Position numbers and translations under genes: made by a program | Notes under the pieces: generated by a model | The model's input: only the letters and a program-made list of their open reading frames with translations | Database searches by the model: none | What the model was told of the DNA's origin: nothing | Shown: positions 44,349 to 53,276 of the stretch, piece after piece | Position numbering within the stretch: position 1 is the first letter of the stretch | Layout: every line of letters begins with the position of its first letter | DNA from: Candidatus Pelagibacter sp. HIMB1321 | GTDB taxonomy: Bacteria; Pseudomonadota; Alphaproteobacteria; Pelagibacterales; Pelagibacteraceae | Direction of reading: 5' to 3' | Assembly (NCBI RefSeq): GCF_900177485.1 | Contig: NZ_LT840186.1 | Coordinates: 1,178,001-1,242,000, forward strand | DNA: 64,000 bases

Positions 44349-45509
44349 ATGATTAAAGAAAAAAAATCATTGAAGAATACAACTTCTTCAAGACGTAAGT
44401 TCTTTAAGACTGCTGCTAAAGCTGGTGCTGTAGCTGCAGCTACAGTTGCAATGCCAAACATCGCAACTGCAGGTTCTCACGCTAAAACATTAAAGATGCA
44501 AGCAGCTTGGCCAAGTGGAGCTAACATCTTTTTTGAAATGGCTGGGGACTACTGCAAAATGGTAGAGGAAATGTCTGGTGGTTCACTTAAGATTGACCTT
44601 CAACCAGTTGGTGCAGTTGTAAAAACTTCAGAAATCGGACAAGCGGTAAGTTCTGGTGTAGTAGATATGGGTCACTGGGTGACTGCATATTGGTATGGTA
44701 AAAACCCTGCTGCATCTTTATTTGGAACTGGTCCTTCATACGGTATGTCATCTCAAGAAGTTATGGGATGGATGGAATACGGCGGAGGTAGAAAACTATA
44801 TGACGAAACTCTTGCAAAAGTTGGTTTCGATTACATTGGTTTCTTCCATATGCCTATGCCTGCACAGCCTTTTGGTTGGTTCAAAAAGAACGTAACTAAA
44901 GTATCTGATGTAAAAGGTATGAAGTACAGAACAGTTGGTCTTGCAACTAACGTTCTTACTGCAATGGGAATGGTCGTTAGACAATTACCAGGTGGTGAAA
45001 TTCAACCAGCTATGAAAACTGGTTTGATTGAAGCTGCTGAGTTTAACAACCCAACTTCAGACTCTCAGTTTGGTATGCAAGATGTTTCTAAGCATTATCA
45101 CTTAGGAAGCTTCCACCAATCTCAAGAGATGTTTGAGATTCCAGTTAACAAAAAAACATACAATAGCTTATCACCAGCGCATCAAGCAATTTTGAAAAAT
45201 GCTGCTTATGCTGCAAACAGTGATAACTACTTTAAAGCTCTAGTAAGATACTCAAACGATCTTGCGAAATTAATGAATGAGCATAAAGTAAATGTATACC
45301 AAACTTCAGACGCGATCCTAGCTGAGCAACTAAAAGGTTGGGATAAAGTGATCGGTGACTTCACTAAGAAAGATGCTTTCTTTAAGAAGATCGTAGACTC
45401 ACAAAAAGCGTATGCTAAGAAAGTAATGAAGTACTTGCTGATGAATCAGCCGAATTACAAATTAGCTTATGAAAATGAGTTTGGACCTATTGGAAAAGTA
45501 AAAATCTAA
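44349..45509 (+). CDS. TRAP transporter substrate-binding protein (DctP family)
   Basis: A 386-residue periplasmic protein with a Tat-type signal: SSRRKFFKTAAKAGA, then a hydrophobic alanine-rich region ending MPNIATAG. The mature part has the DctP fold, with LKMQAAWPSGAN at the start and the carboxylate-binding region KGMKYRTVGLATNVLTAMG, containing the conserved Arg. The LPGGEIQPAMKTGLIEAAEFNNP segment resembles the TakP/mannitol-chloroaromatic branch that binds 2-oxo acids. Binding-protein gene is first, followed by a strong hairpin before dctQ. Confidence 0.94.
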   Translation: MIKEKKSLKNTTSSRRKFFKTAAKAGAVAAATVAMPNIATAGSHAKTLKMQAAWPSGANIFFEMAGDYCKMVEEMSGGSLKIDLQPVGAVVKTSEIGQAVSSGVVDMGHWVTAYWYGKNPAASLFGTGPSYGMSSQEVMGWMEYGGGRKLYDETLAKVGFDYIGFFHMPMPAQPFGWFKKNVTKVSDVKGMKYRTVGLATNVLTAMGMVVRQLPGGEIQPAMKTGLIEAAEFNNPTSDSQFGMQDVSKHYHLGSFHQSQEMFEIPVNKKTYNSLSPAHQAILKNAAYAANSDNYFKALVRYSNDLAKLMNEHKVNVYQTSDAILAEQLKGWDKVIGDFTKKDAFFKKIVDSQKAYAKKVMKYLLMNQPNYKLAYENEFGPIGKVKI

Positions 45510-45528
45510 TAGATTTTAACGTTTTTTG

Positions 45529-45551
45529 AAAGGGGGCTTCGGCCCCCTTTT
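45529..45551 (+). terminator. GC-rich TTCG hairpin after TRAP binding-protein gene
   Basis: Stem GGGGGC at 45532-45537 and GCCCCC at 45542-45547 with a UUCG tetraloop, extended by AAA/TTT pairs at 45529-45531 and 45548-45550. The following T-tract is short (TTTT, then AG), so it could be a partial terminator that reduces readthrough into dctQM, or an mRNA 3' stabiliser for the binding protein. Confidence 0.75.
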
Positions 45552-45591
45552 AGTTTGAATATTTTAAGCAATCCACTATTAATTAGAGCCT

Positions 45592-46182
45592 ATGATGAGA
45601 TCCTTTATTAAATTTGCTGATAATCTCAGTACGTCAATGGGAAAAGCCTTTTCATGGTGCATCGTAATTTTAATGGGTGGAACTTGTTATGAAGTTTTTA
45701 TGGCTTACGCCCTAAATGCTCCAACACTATGGAATTTTGATTTTAGTTTGCAGATGTATGGAGCTATTTTTATGATGGCTGGTGCATACACTTTATCGAC
45801 AGAAGCGCATGTTAGAGGAGATGTAATTTACAGATTGTTCAAACCAAGAACACAAGGTTGGATTGATTTAGTATTATATTTTATTTTCTTTTTCCCAGGT
45901 GTATTAGCTTTAGCATTTTATGGTTGGGATTATGCAGCTCTAGCGTGGAAGATTAAAGAGACTAGCTGGAACAGCCCAGCGCAAATTCAAATTTATATGG
46001 CAAAATCATTAATACCCTTGTCAGGTATTTTATTAACTATCCAGGGTATAAGCGAAGTATTTAGATCAATAATATGTATTCAAACTGGTCAATGGCCAGC
46101 GAGAATGGTTGTAGCAGAAGAAACTGAAAAAATTTTAATGAGAGCAGCAGAAGAGGGAGGAGAAACAAAAGATGTTATTTAG
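45592..46182 (+). CDS. TRAP transporter small permease (DctQ family)
   Basis: A 196-residue protein with four predicted helices. The central AYTLSTEAHVRGDVIYRLF, with the His/Arg-Asp core EAHVRGDVI, is the DctQ motif. It overlaps the large permease by 11 bases. Acts with the binding protein and DctM in sodium-driven uptake of a carboxylate. Confidence 0.93.
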   Translation: MMRSFIKFADNLSTSMGKAFSWCIVILMGGTCYEVFMAYALNAPTLWNFDFSLQMYGAIFMMAGAYTLSTEAHVRGDVIYRLFKPRTQGWIDLVLYFIFFFPGVLALAFYGWDYAALAWKIKETSWNSPAQIQIYMAKSLIPLSGILLTIQGISEVFRSIICIQTGQWPARMVVAEETEKILMRAAEEGGETKDVI

Positions 46183-47533
46183 TTTAACTAATCCTGAAAT
46201 AGCCATTTTGATGATGGGTTTATTTTTATTTGCTGTTCTTTTAGGTTTTCCGATTGCATTTACATTGATGGCAATGGGCTTAGGCTTTGGTTACTATGCT
46301 TATTTTGATCCAACAAAAATGGAACACCTATTTGATAATAGGATTTTCCAGCTTTTTGTTCAAAACACTTATACGGTAATGGATAATAACGTTCTTACCG
46401 CCGTCCCGCTCTTTTTATTTATGGGTTATCTAGTCGAGAGAGCAGGAATAGTAGCTAAATTATTTTTTGCTATAAGATTAGCATCTCACAAATTACCAGC
46501 ATCAATGGCAGTTGCTGCTTTAATTACATGCACATTGTTTTCTACAGCAACAGGAATTATTGGTGCAGTTGTAACTCTAATGGGTCTTCTAGCTTGGCCA
46601 GCAATGGTTAAGGCTGGATATGATAAAAAGTTTGCATCTGGAATTATTTGTGCAGGTGGATGTTTAGGTATTTTAATTCCACCAAGTATCATGTTGATTG
46701 TATATTCGGTCATCGCACAACTTTCACCATTAAGGTTATTTGCAGCTGCAATATTTCCCGGATTAATGTTGGCTAGTTTATATATTGGATACGCAATTTT
46801 TAGAGCATGGTTAAATCCATCAATTGCTCCAAAACCAAGGGCAGAAGAAATTCCACCAACAGCTGTAATTATGAAAGAAGTGCTAATTTCGTTTTTACCA
46901 TTGTTCTCACTTATAATACTTGTACTTGGAACAATTTTAGCTGGTATCGCAACTCCTGCGGAAGCTGCTGCAGTGGGTGCTTTTGGAGCACTGGTACTAT
47001 CTTATTTTTATAAAACATTAAAATGGAAGAATTTTAAAGAATCTGTTTTCTTAACTGCAAAGACAACAGCGATGATAATGTGGTTATTCATCGGCTCATG
47101 GACATTTGCATCAGTATTCTCATATCTTGGAGGTCATGAAGTTTTTGAACATTTCTTTAAGTCACTTGATCTAGAGCCTTGGCAGTTCCTAATTATAACT
47201 CAAATAATTATATTTTTACTTGGATGGCCTTTAGAGTGGACGGAGATACTTATTATTTTTGTTCCTATATTTTTACCTTTAGTTGAATTTTTTGGAGTAA
47301 ACCCATATTTTTTTGCAATGTTAATTGCATTAAATTTACAAACTTCTTTTTTAACTCCACCAATGGCAATGTCTGCATATTATTTAAAAGGTGTTCAATC
47401 TAAAAATGTTGAACTAATGGAGATCTTTAAAGGAATTATGCCATTCTTAGGAATAGTCATATTAGCGATGGTATTAATGTATTTATTCCCTGGAATAGCT
47501 TTATGGTTACCAGAGACATTATTCGCAAATTAA
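46172..47533 (+). CDS. TRAP transporter large permease (DctM family)
   Basis: A 453-residue protein with about 12 helices. DctM landmarks: VPLFLFMGYLVERAGIV, GGCLGILIPPSIMLIVYSVIA, GIATPAEAAAVGAFGAL and QTSFLTPPMAMSAYYLKGV. The transport subunit of the sodium-coupled TRAP complex. Followed 14 bp later by an amidase. Confidence 0.95.
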   Translation: MLFSLTNPEIAILMMGLFLFAVLLGFPIAFTLMAMGLGFGYYAYFDPTKMEHLFDNRIFQLFVQNTYTVMDNNVLTAVPLFLFMGYLVERAGIVAKLFFAIRLASHKLPASMAVAALITCTLFSTATGIIGAVVTLMGLLAWPAMVKAGYDKKFASGIICAGGCLGILIPPSIMLIVYSVIAQLSPLRLFAAAIFPGLMLASLYIGYAIFRAWLNPSIAPKPRAEEIPPTAVIMKEVLISFLPLFSLIILVLGTILAGIATPAEAAAVGAFGALVLSYFYKTLKWKNFKESVFLTAKTTAMIMWLFIGSWTFASVFSYLGGHEVFEHFFKSLDLEPWQFLIITQIIIFLLGWPLEWTEILIIFVPIFLPLVEFFGVNPYFFAMLIALNLQTSFLTPPMAMSAYYLKGVQSKNVELMEIFKGIMPFLGIVILAMVLMYLFPGIALWLPETLFAN

Positions 47534-47546
47534 ATTTATTTATTAA

Positions 47547-48872
47547 ATGAGTGATATCTTTTCTTTAAGTGTTGAAGAATTAGCTGCAAAAATAAAAGAT
47601 GCACAGATTACATCAGTTGAGGTTTGTGAACAGTACATAGACAGAATTAAAAAGTTTGACAAAGATATAAAAGCTTGGGCTCACTTTGATAAAAAACTTT
47701 TATTAGAAAAAGCAGTAGAGGCCGACAACCATAGAAGAGCGGGAAAATCTTTAGGACCGTTACATGGAATTCCGGTTGCTGTGAAAGATATTGTTGGAAC
47801 AATAGATATGCCAACTGAATGTGGAACTACAATTAGAAAAGGTAAATCGTACTCTCAAAATGCGGAGATTGTTGATTTATTACACTCAGCTGGTGCTATC
47901 GTGATGGGAAAAACCACTACTTCAGAACTTGCTTTTTTAGGTCCTTCAAAAACGACTAATCCACATGATAACTCTAGAACCCCCGGTGGATCTTCAAGTG
48001 GTTCAGCTGCGGCTGTTGCTTCTTTTATGGCTCCAGTTTCAATTGGATCTCAAACTGGAGGCTCAGTAATTAGACCAGCTTCTTATTGTGGTGTAGTTGG
48101 CTACAAACCTTCTTATGGATTAATTTCAAGAAATGGCGTTCTTAAAACTTCTTATCTTTTAGATCACATGGGCGTGTTTGGAAGAAAAGTAGAAGATGTT
48201 GCATTATTAGCAAAAGTTTTAATCAAAAAAGATCCTTACGATCCCGCGACCATATATTATTCTGCTGAAAACATCTTATCTGAAACAAAAAAAGGACCAT
48301 TGTTTGAACCAAAGTTCATCTTTTATAAAACTGATCATTGGAAAATGATTGAAAAAAAATCAAGAGAGGCTTTTGAGTATTTTATTAAATCTTTTAAAAA
48401 TGTTGAAACATTTGATACCCCATCTTATTTTAAGGATATTCATAAATACCACCAAATCATCCATGAGACAGACTTAGCAAATAATTTTTCTGTCTATTAT
48501 AAAAAGTATAAAAGAAAATTATCGAGCTATATGCAAAAAGCCATTGCAAATGGAAATAAGTATTCAGCAAAAGAATATGCGGAGGCAATAGATTTTATGA
48601 AAAGAAGCTATGAATCTTATCAAGAAGTCTTTGAAGATTATCATGGTGTTTTATCTCCATCTAGTCCTGGTGTTGCTCCTAAAGGGCTGAAGAGCACGGG
48701 AACAGCAGAATTCAATAAAGTGTGGTCTTATCTTGGAACCCCTTGTATTTCTCTGCCTTTACTTGAAGGTGAAAATAAATTACCATTAGGAGTACAACTA
48801 ATTGGAGATCGTTATGACGATCACAGATTTTTAGGTGTAGCAAGATGGCTAGAAAAGGAGTGTGAGGAATAA
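47547..48872 (+). CDS. Amidase (amidase signature family)
   Basis: A 441-residue hydrolase with the Ser-cisSer-Lys triad: lysine in HGIPVAVKDIVGT, and the signature PGGSSSGSAAAVASF with the following QTGGSVIRPASYCGVVGYKP. It cleaves an amide; GatA is excluded because no gatB/C neighbours are seen and the C-terminal half differs. It directly follows the TRAP genes, so it may act on the imported compound, which is an inference. Confidence 0.93.
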   Translation: MSDIFSLSVEELAAKIKDAQITSVEVCEQYIDRIKKFDKDIKAWAHFDKKLLLEKAVEADNHRRAGKSLGPLHGIPVAVKDIVGTIDMPTECGTTIRKGKSYSQNAEIVDLLHSAGAIVMGKTTTSELAFLGPSKTTNPHDNSRTPGGSSSGSAAAVASFMAPVSIGSQTGGSVIRPASYCGVVGYKPSYGLISRNGVLKTSYLLDHMGVFGRKVEDVALLAKVLIKKDPYDPATIYYSAENILSETKKGPLFEPKFIFYKTDHWKMIEKKSREAFEYFIKSFKNVETFDTPSYFKDIHKYHQIIHETDLANNFSVYYKKYKRKLSSYMQKAIANGNKYSAKEYAEAIDFMKRSYESYQEVFEDYHGVLSPSSPGVAPKGLKSTGTAEFNKVWSYLGTPCISLPLLEGENKLPLGVQLIGDRYDDHRFLGVARWLEKECEE

Positions 48873-49049
48873 ATGAATAAAATTACAACAATAATAGGTT
48901 TATCTTTTGCAATATTTTTTCTTGTTGGGTTAGCTACAACTTTAACAAAATCTATGATGATTGGATTTCTTGATGTATTACCTGTTTATTTATTAATGGG
49001 TATAGCAATCATCATGATGGTTTATGAGGCTTTTTTCGATAAAAGCTAA
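48873..49049 (+). CDS. Small membrane protein, 58 residues
   Basis: A short gene beginning on the base after the amidase stop. It encodes two hydrophobic segments (about residues 4-24 and 34-52), starts MNKITTIIGLSFAIFF and ends in a charged YEAFFDKS. I recognise no family. The close junction suggests co-transcription with the TRAP/amidase genes; it could be an accessory protein of the transporter, but that is only a guess. Confidence 0.7.
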   Translation: MNKITTIIGLSFAIFFLVGLATTLTKSMMIGFLDVLPVYLLMGIAIIMMVYEAFFDKS

Positions 49050-49060
49050 ATCTACTAAAA

Positions 49061-49966
49061 TTGATCGATTATAAAAAAAACTCCTGGTCTTTTTTATTAT
49101 TATTTATTCAGCCAATTTTTATGGCTAGTAATCTAGTTGTTGCAAGAGGTGGTGTAGAATTTGTTCCTCCGATATCTTTAGCATTCTGGAGATGGACAAT
49201 TGTGTTTATTATTTTGCTTCCGTTTACATACTTTTCGTTAAAAAAAAATTTTAAAATTATTCAAAAAGAGTATAAAAAATTATTTTTCTTAGGGGCAATG
49301 GGCTGTGGAGTTTGTGGAGCTTTCCCTTTTTTAGCCGGACAAACAACAACAGTTGCTAACATGGGTATAATTTATACTTCTTCGCCAATATTTATCATTT
49401 TAATTTCTACTTTATTTTTTAGTGAAAAAATAACTCTAACTAAAGTAATTGGATTAATTGCTTGTTTGATTGGAGTTTTTGCAATTATTATTAAAGGAGA
49501 TTTGGAACTGCTGATCAATCTGAGATTTACTATAGGTGATTTATGGATGCTAGCAGCAGCAATAGGGTGGGCTTTGTATTCTATTTATTTATTTTATTGG
49601 AAAACAGAATTAGAAATTTTCCAAAGATTTACTTTGATCGCTCTATTTGGAGCGGTAAGTTTATTGCCATTTTATATTGCTGAAGAATTATATTTTCAAA
49701 AAACAGTATTTAATAATGAGTTTCTCTTTTGGACAATATTTGCTGCTATTTCACCAGGAATAATCGCATTTACTTTATACACCTTAGCTCAAAAACAATT
49801 AGGTGCATCATTGACTGGATTTACACTTTATATTTTCACAGTTTATGCAGCAATTTATGGTTATATACTCTTTGATGAACAATTGGAAAGTTATCACTAT
49901 CTGGGAACAGTACTTGTATTTTTTGGAGTATATTTAGCCAAAAAAAAAAATGATAAAAAAACTTAA
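49061..49966 (+). CDS. EamA/DMT-superfamily transporter
   Basis: A 301-residue protein with ten predicted helices in two EamA repeats, from a TTG start. SNLVVARGGVEFVPPISLAFWRW in the first repeat and ISPGIIAFTLYTLAQKQLGA in the second are typical. These transporters export or import small metabolites; the substrate is unknown. It overlaps the alpha/beta hydrolase gene by 17 bases. Confidence 0.9.
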   Translation: MIDYKKNSWSFLLLFIQPIFMASNLVVARGGVEFVPPISLAFWRWTIVFIILLPFTYFSLKKNFKIIQKEYKKLFFLGAMGCGVCGAFPFLAGQTTTVANMGIIYTSSPIFIILISTLFFSEKITLTKVIGLIACLIGVFAIIIKGDLELLINLRFTIGDLWMLAAAIGWALYSIYLFYWKTELEIFQRFTLIALFGAVSLLPFYIAEELYFQKTVFNNEFLFWTIFAAISPGIIAFTLYTLAQKQLGASLTGFTLYIFTVYAAIYGYILFDEQLESYHYLGTVLVFFGVYLAKKKNDKKT

Positions 49967-50768
49967 AAAAAATATCTTGCAGTTATTAATAGCAATAGCA
50001 CTAGTTTATTTAGCAGTAGTAATTTCAATTTACTTTTATCAAAGAAAACTTTTGTATCATCCAAATGAAAATAATTATTTTGGAGATAAATTAGCAGTTG
50101 ATGTTGAAAATGTTAAAATACAAACTTCAGATGGTTTGAGTTTAAATGGATGGTTTCATGAAAAAGACTTACAAAATTTAAAAACTTTAGTTTTTTTTCA
50201 TGGAAATGCAGGAACATTAGATAACAGAATATACAAGCTCAATCATTTCAAAGATATTGATATTAATTTTCTAATAATTGCTTGGCGAGGTTTCTCTGGA
50301 AATGAAGGTAAACCCACAGAAGAAGGCCTTTATATTGATGCTCGTAGCGCAGTTAACTGGATTATTAATAAAGGAGTAAAAGAAGAAAATATAATATTAT
50401 ATGGAGAGTCTTTGGGCACAGGTATTGCAACTGAAATTGCACAAAATAAAAAATATGGTGGATTAATTTTAGAAACGCCGTTTACTTCAATGGTAGCTGC
50501 TGCAAAAAATTTTTATCCATACTTACCTGTAAGTATTTTGTTAAAAGATAGATATGAAAATGATAAAAAAATAGAAAACATAAATATGCCAATAATGGTT
50601 TTACATGGAAAAAAAGATACAATTGTTCCATTTGCAATGGGTCAAAAAATTTTTGAAATATCCAAAGAACCTAAATATTCCTACTTTACAGAATATGACA
50701 ATCATATGATGGAATATGATGAACAGCTTATAACTGCTTTAAAAAGATTTTTTACAAGTTTAAATTAA
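49950..50768 (+). CDS. Alpha/beta hydrolase of the BEM46/ABHD13 type
   Basis: A 272-residue protein with an N-terminal membrane anchor (about 10-30). The oxyanion region VFFHGNAGTLDNR, the nucleophile motif YGESLGTGIATEIA (Ser in GESLG), the Asp in VLHGKKDTIVPF and the His in YDNHMMEYD complete the catalytic triad. The family is widespread; the substrate is unknown. Overlaps the EamA gene. Confidence 0.92.
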   Translation: MIKKLKKNILQLLIAIALVYLAVVISIYFYQRKLLYHPNENNYFGDKLAVDVENVKIQTSDGLSLNGWFHEKDLQNLKTLVFFHGNAGTLDNRIYKLNHFKDIDINFLIIAWRGFSGNEGKPTEEGLYIDARSAVNWIINKGVKEENIILYGESLGTGIATEIAQNKKYGGLILETPFTSMVAAAKNFYPYLPVSILLKDRYENDKKIENINMPIMVLHGKKDTIVPFAMGQKIFEISKEPKYSYFTEYDNHMMEYDEQLITALKRFFTSLN

Positions 50769-50817
50769 GCCACAATCTAAACAAATATAATTCTAAATTT
50801 CGTTTTATATCTTTAAG

Positions 50818-51381
50818 ATGAAAAAATTTTTTATTTTAATCATTTTAATATTGAATACTTTTAACGTTGTATTTGCAAAAGATTATGAATTTAAAGCTGA
50901 AGATCTATTTTATTTAGATCAAATGAATTCACACAATCAAGATTTTGCATTGTATTTTAAATCTAGAGAAAAATCAGTTTTAGCAAGAGGTGAAACTGCT
51001 AATTATATTAATGATTATCCCAAAGATCTTTATATTTATGATTATAAATCAAAAAAATCATCTCCTCTAATTTCATATGAATGGTTTCCTGCTCAGGCAA
51101 GATATTATTTAGAAGAGTACGATTTTCCAGTTTTTCCAGATGATTTTGCTTATTATTTACTTAAAGATAATCAAACTCTAATAATGATAAGTGCTGTTAA
51201 AAGTTTAAGAGCTAATTTTAAATTTGATATAAATAAAAAAAAATTAGAGCTTTATCCATCTAATGGAAAATTTGACTTTATCATTTCTTCGTTTGCAAAA
51301 AATTGTGGTCACTCAAATTTAGAGGATAACTATAAGTGCAGTCTACACAAGCCACTAATTTCTAGTAATTTAATTAACTAG
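50818..51381 (+). CDS. Exported hypothetical protein
   Basis: A 187-residue protein with a clear signal peptide (KKFFILIILILNTFNVVFA). The mature part is rich in Tyr, Phe, Asp and Lys and contains two cysteines near the C-terminus (NCGHSNLEDNYKCS), possibly a disulphide. I recognise no family. The 3' end overlaps convergent ftsY by eight bases. Confidence 0.75.
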   Translation: MKKFFILIILILNTFNVVFAKDYEFKAEDLFYLDQMNSHNQDFALYFKSREKSVLARGETANYINDYPKDLYIYDYKSKKSSPLISYEWFPAQARYYLEEYDFPVFPDDFAYYLLKDNQTLIMISAVKSLRANFKFDINKKKLELYPSNGKFDFIISSFAKNCGHSNLEDNYKCSLHKPLISSNLIN

Positions 51382-52291
51382 TTTGAATAAAAGTATTCGC
51401 AAATATTTCAGCATTAAATATTTGTAGGTCATCCTCTTTTTCACCTAAACCAAGTGCAATAATTGGAAGTTTATATTTTTTTGCAACAGCCAATAAAATC
51501 CCACCTTTTGCAGTGCCATCTAATTTGGTCATAACAATCCCAGTAATTGGAATTATTTTATTAAATTCTTCTACTTGATTGATTACATTTTGACCTGAAG
51601 TTGCATCTAAAACTAAAATAACATCATGAGGAGCCTCAGGATCAATTTTTTTTGTAACATTTGCAATTTTTTTATACTCTTCCATCAAATTTTTTTTGTT
51701 TTGTAATCTTCCAGCAGTATCAATTAAGACTTGGTCAAAATTATTTTTTAAAGCCTCATCAATTGCTTTGTAGGCAACAGAAGCTGGATCAGAACCTTGA
51801 GAAGATTTTGTAATATTAACATCAATTTTTTTTGCCCACATTTCTAATTGTTCAATTGCTGCTGCCCTAAATGTATCTGAGGCAGCAAGCATAATTTTGT
51901 TACCATTTGATTTTAAAATTTTACTTATTTTTCCAATAGTTGTTGTTTTGCCAACCCCATTAACACCAGAAACCAAAGTTGCATTCAATTTTTCTTTTTT
52001 ATTAAAAAAATTTTCATTTTCTAATGGTTTCATTAATGTCACAATATATTCTTTAAGTATTAAATTTATTTCATCTTTTAAATCTTTGCTGGGGTTAATT
52101 TTTTTTTCAGAAATTATAGATTTTATTTCTGCTGAAGCTGCAACACCTACATCTGACTGAATTAAAAAATCTTCAATATCATTTAGACTTTTGTCATCTA
52201 GTTCTTTTTTGACAATTATTTCTTTTAGACCACTTGTAAAAGCAGCTGCACTTTTTTGAAAACCAGTTTTAAATTTATCAAATATTCCCAT
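51374..52291 (-). CDS. ftsY: Signal recognition particle receptor FtsY
   Basis: A 305-residue NG-domain GTPase that targets ribosome-nascent chain complexes to the membrane with Ffh. Short acidic A domain is essentially absent. GTPase motifs: G1 SGVNGVGKTTTIGKISK, DTAGRLQNK (G3), TKLDGTAKGG (G4), and the closing ALGLGEKEDDLQIF. Its start shares one base with the dapF stop. Partner ffh lies divergently about 1 kb away. Confidence 0.96.
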   Translation of the reverse strand: MGIFDKFKTGFQKSAAAFTSGLKEIIVKKELDDKSLNDIEDFLIQSDVGVAASAEIKSIISEKKINPSKDLKDEINLILKEYIVTLMKPLENENFFNKKEKLNATLVSGVNGVGKTTTIGKISKILKSNGNKIMLAASDTFRAAAIEQLEMWAKKIDVNITKSSQGSDPASVAYKAIDEALKNNFDQVLIDTAGRLQNKKNLMEEYKKIANVTKKIDPEAPHDVILVLDATSGQNVINQVEEFNKIIPITGIVMTKLDGTAKGGILLAVAKKYKLPIIALGLGEKEDDLQIFNAEIFANTFIQTS

Positions 52292-53115
52292 TACAACTTA
52301 ATATCTATTTTTTTTATATCAGAGACAGGGCCTTTCATTTTGATAAAATTATTTTGATCTATTGAAATAGATAAATTTCCTGTTTTAAACACTATATCAA
52401 CTTGGTTAGATGAAAGGTTATGTATCAATCCTGCAAACGCAGTAGCACAAGCAGCCGTTCCACAGGCCTTAGTTAATCCAGCTCCACGCTCCCATACTTT
52501 AACTTTTATTGATTGTTTATTCATTACCTGTGCAATAGTTACATTGCATCTTTCAGGAAATAATTCATGCTTTTCTATAATTGGCCCAATTTTTTCAATA
52601 TTAAAATTTTCTAAATTATTTACAAAAAAAACTACATGTGGATTGCCAACACTGATTGCTGTTCCACCGATATGTGATTTGTTATCATTATCAAGAATCT
52701 CTATTTGTAAATTTTTTGTATTTACATTTTTTGAAAGTGGTATTTCATTCCAGTTAGTTTTTCCAAATCCAATACCAGTTTCAACTAGATTTTTTCCTAG
52801 TATATCTGATTTAAGTTCTCCAGTAGATGTAACTAAAGAAATATTATTTTTACCATTTTCTTTTGATAAAAGATCAGCAACACATCTTGTGCCATTTCCA
52901 CATGCACCAGATACACTTCCATCTGAATTAAAAAAATCTATTTTTGCATCAGACTTGTCATGATTATTTATAATTATGAGCTGATCACAACCTATGAATT
53001 TTCTGTCACAAATTTTTAAAATTTGCCCTTTGTTTAGATTAATTGGATTTGATCTATTATCTATGATTACAAAATCATTACCTAAACCATCCATTTTGTA
53101 CGCACTAAATTCCAT
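52291..53115 (-). CDS. dapF: Diaminopimelate epimerase
   Basis: Converts LL- to meso-diaminopimelate for lysine and peptidoglycan synthesis. 274 residues with the two catalytic cysteines in SGACGNGTRCVAD and TKACGTAACATAF, and the start KMDGLGNDFVIIDNR. It is divergent from ffh, so the 161-bp intervening region must hold its promoter and the ffh leader. Confidence 0.97.
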   Translation of the reverse strand: MEFSAYKMDGLGNDFVIIDNRSNPINLNKGQILKICDRKFIGCDQLIIINNHDKSDAKIDFFNSDGSVSGACGNGTRCVADLLSKENGKNNISLVTSTGELKSDILGKNLVETGIGFGKTNWNEIPLSKNVNTKNLQIEILDNDNKSHIGGTAISVGNPHVVFFVNNLENFNIEKIGPIIEKHELFPERCNVTIAQVMNKQSIKVKVWERGAGLTKACGTAACATAFAGLIHNLSSNQVDIVFKTGNLSISIDQNNFIKMKGPVSDIKKIDIKL

Positions 53116-53165
53116 ATTTAGTTATTTAACTTATTTATTGACTTTTTGTAGCTCTATTATAGTTT

Positions 53166-53265
53166 GCAGCAGTTTCCGCAAAAACATTAAATTTGCGGTG
53201 TCTTTGGAAACAAAGAGATCGACACTAGTCAGCGAGGGTTCGCCCACTAGTGCGATTACTGCTGT
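53166..53265 (+). ncRNA. Multi-branched structured RNA upstream of ffh (ffh leader motif)
   Basis: An outer 8-bp stem (53166-53173 with 53258-53265) encloses three hairpins: P2 53176-53182 with 53192-53198; P3 53202-53206 with 53211-53215 capped by a GAAA tetraloop; and P4 53223-53229 with 53246-53252, whose inner GGG-UUCG-CCC is offset by a six-base bulge (alternative inner pairing GCGA/UCGC). It ends 11 nt before the ffh ATG. I recall a published computational candidate called the ffh motif from Ca. P. ubique; this matches in place and likely in shape. Role unknown: cis-regulation of ffh or a stable small RNA. Confidence 0.8.
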
Positions 53266-53276
53266 GTGTAATAAAT

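Noticed and set aside
52544..52963. Open frame on the plus strand within dapF
   Set aside because: Shadow of dapF, which has its catalytic cysteines in the other strand; no family resemblance.
53161..53270. tRNA-like cloverleaf upstream of ffh
   Set aside because: The three hairpins and outer stem resemble a cloverleaf in outline, but there is no anticodon arm pattern, no TTC-arm sequence in the right position, no CCA-type acceptor and the outer stem has no tRNA length rule.
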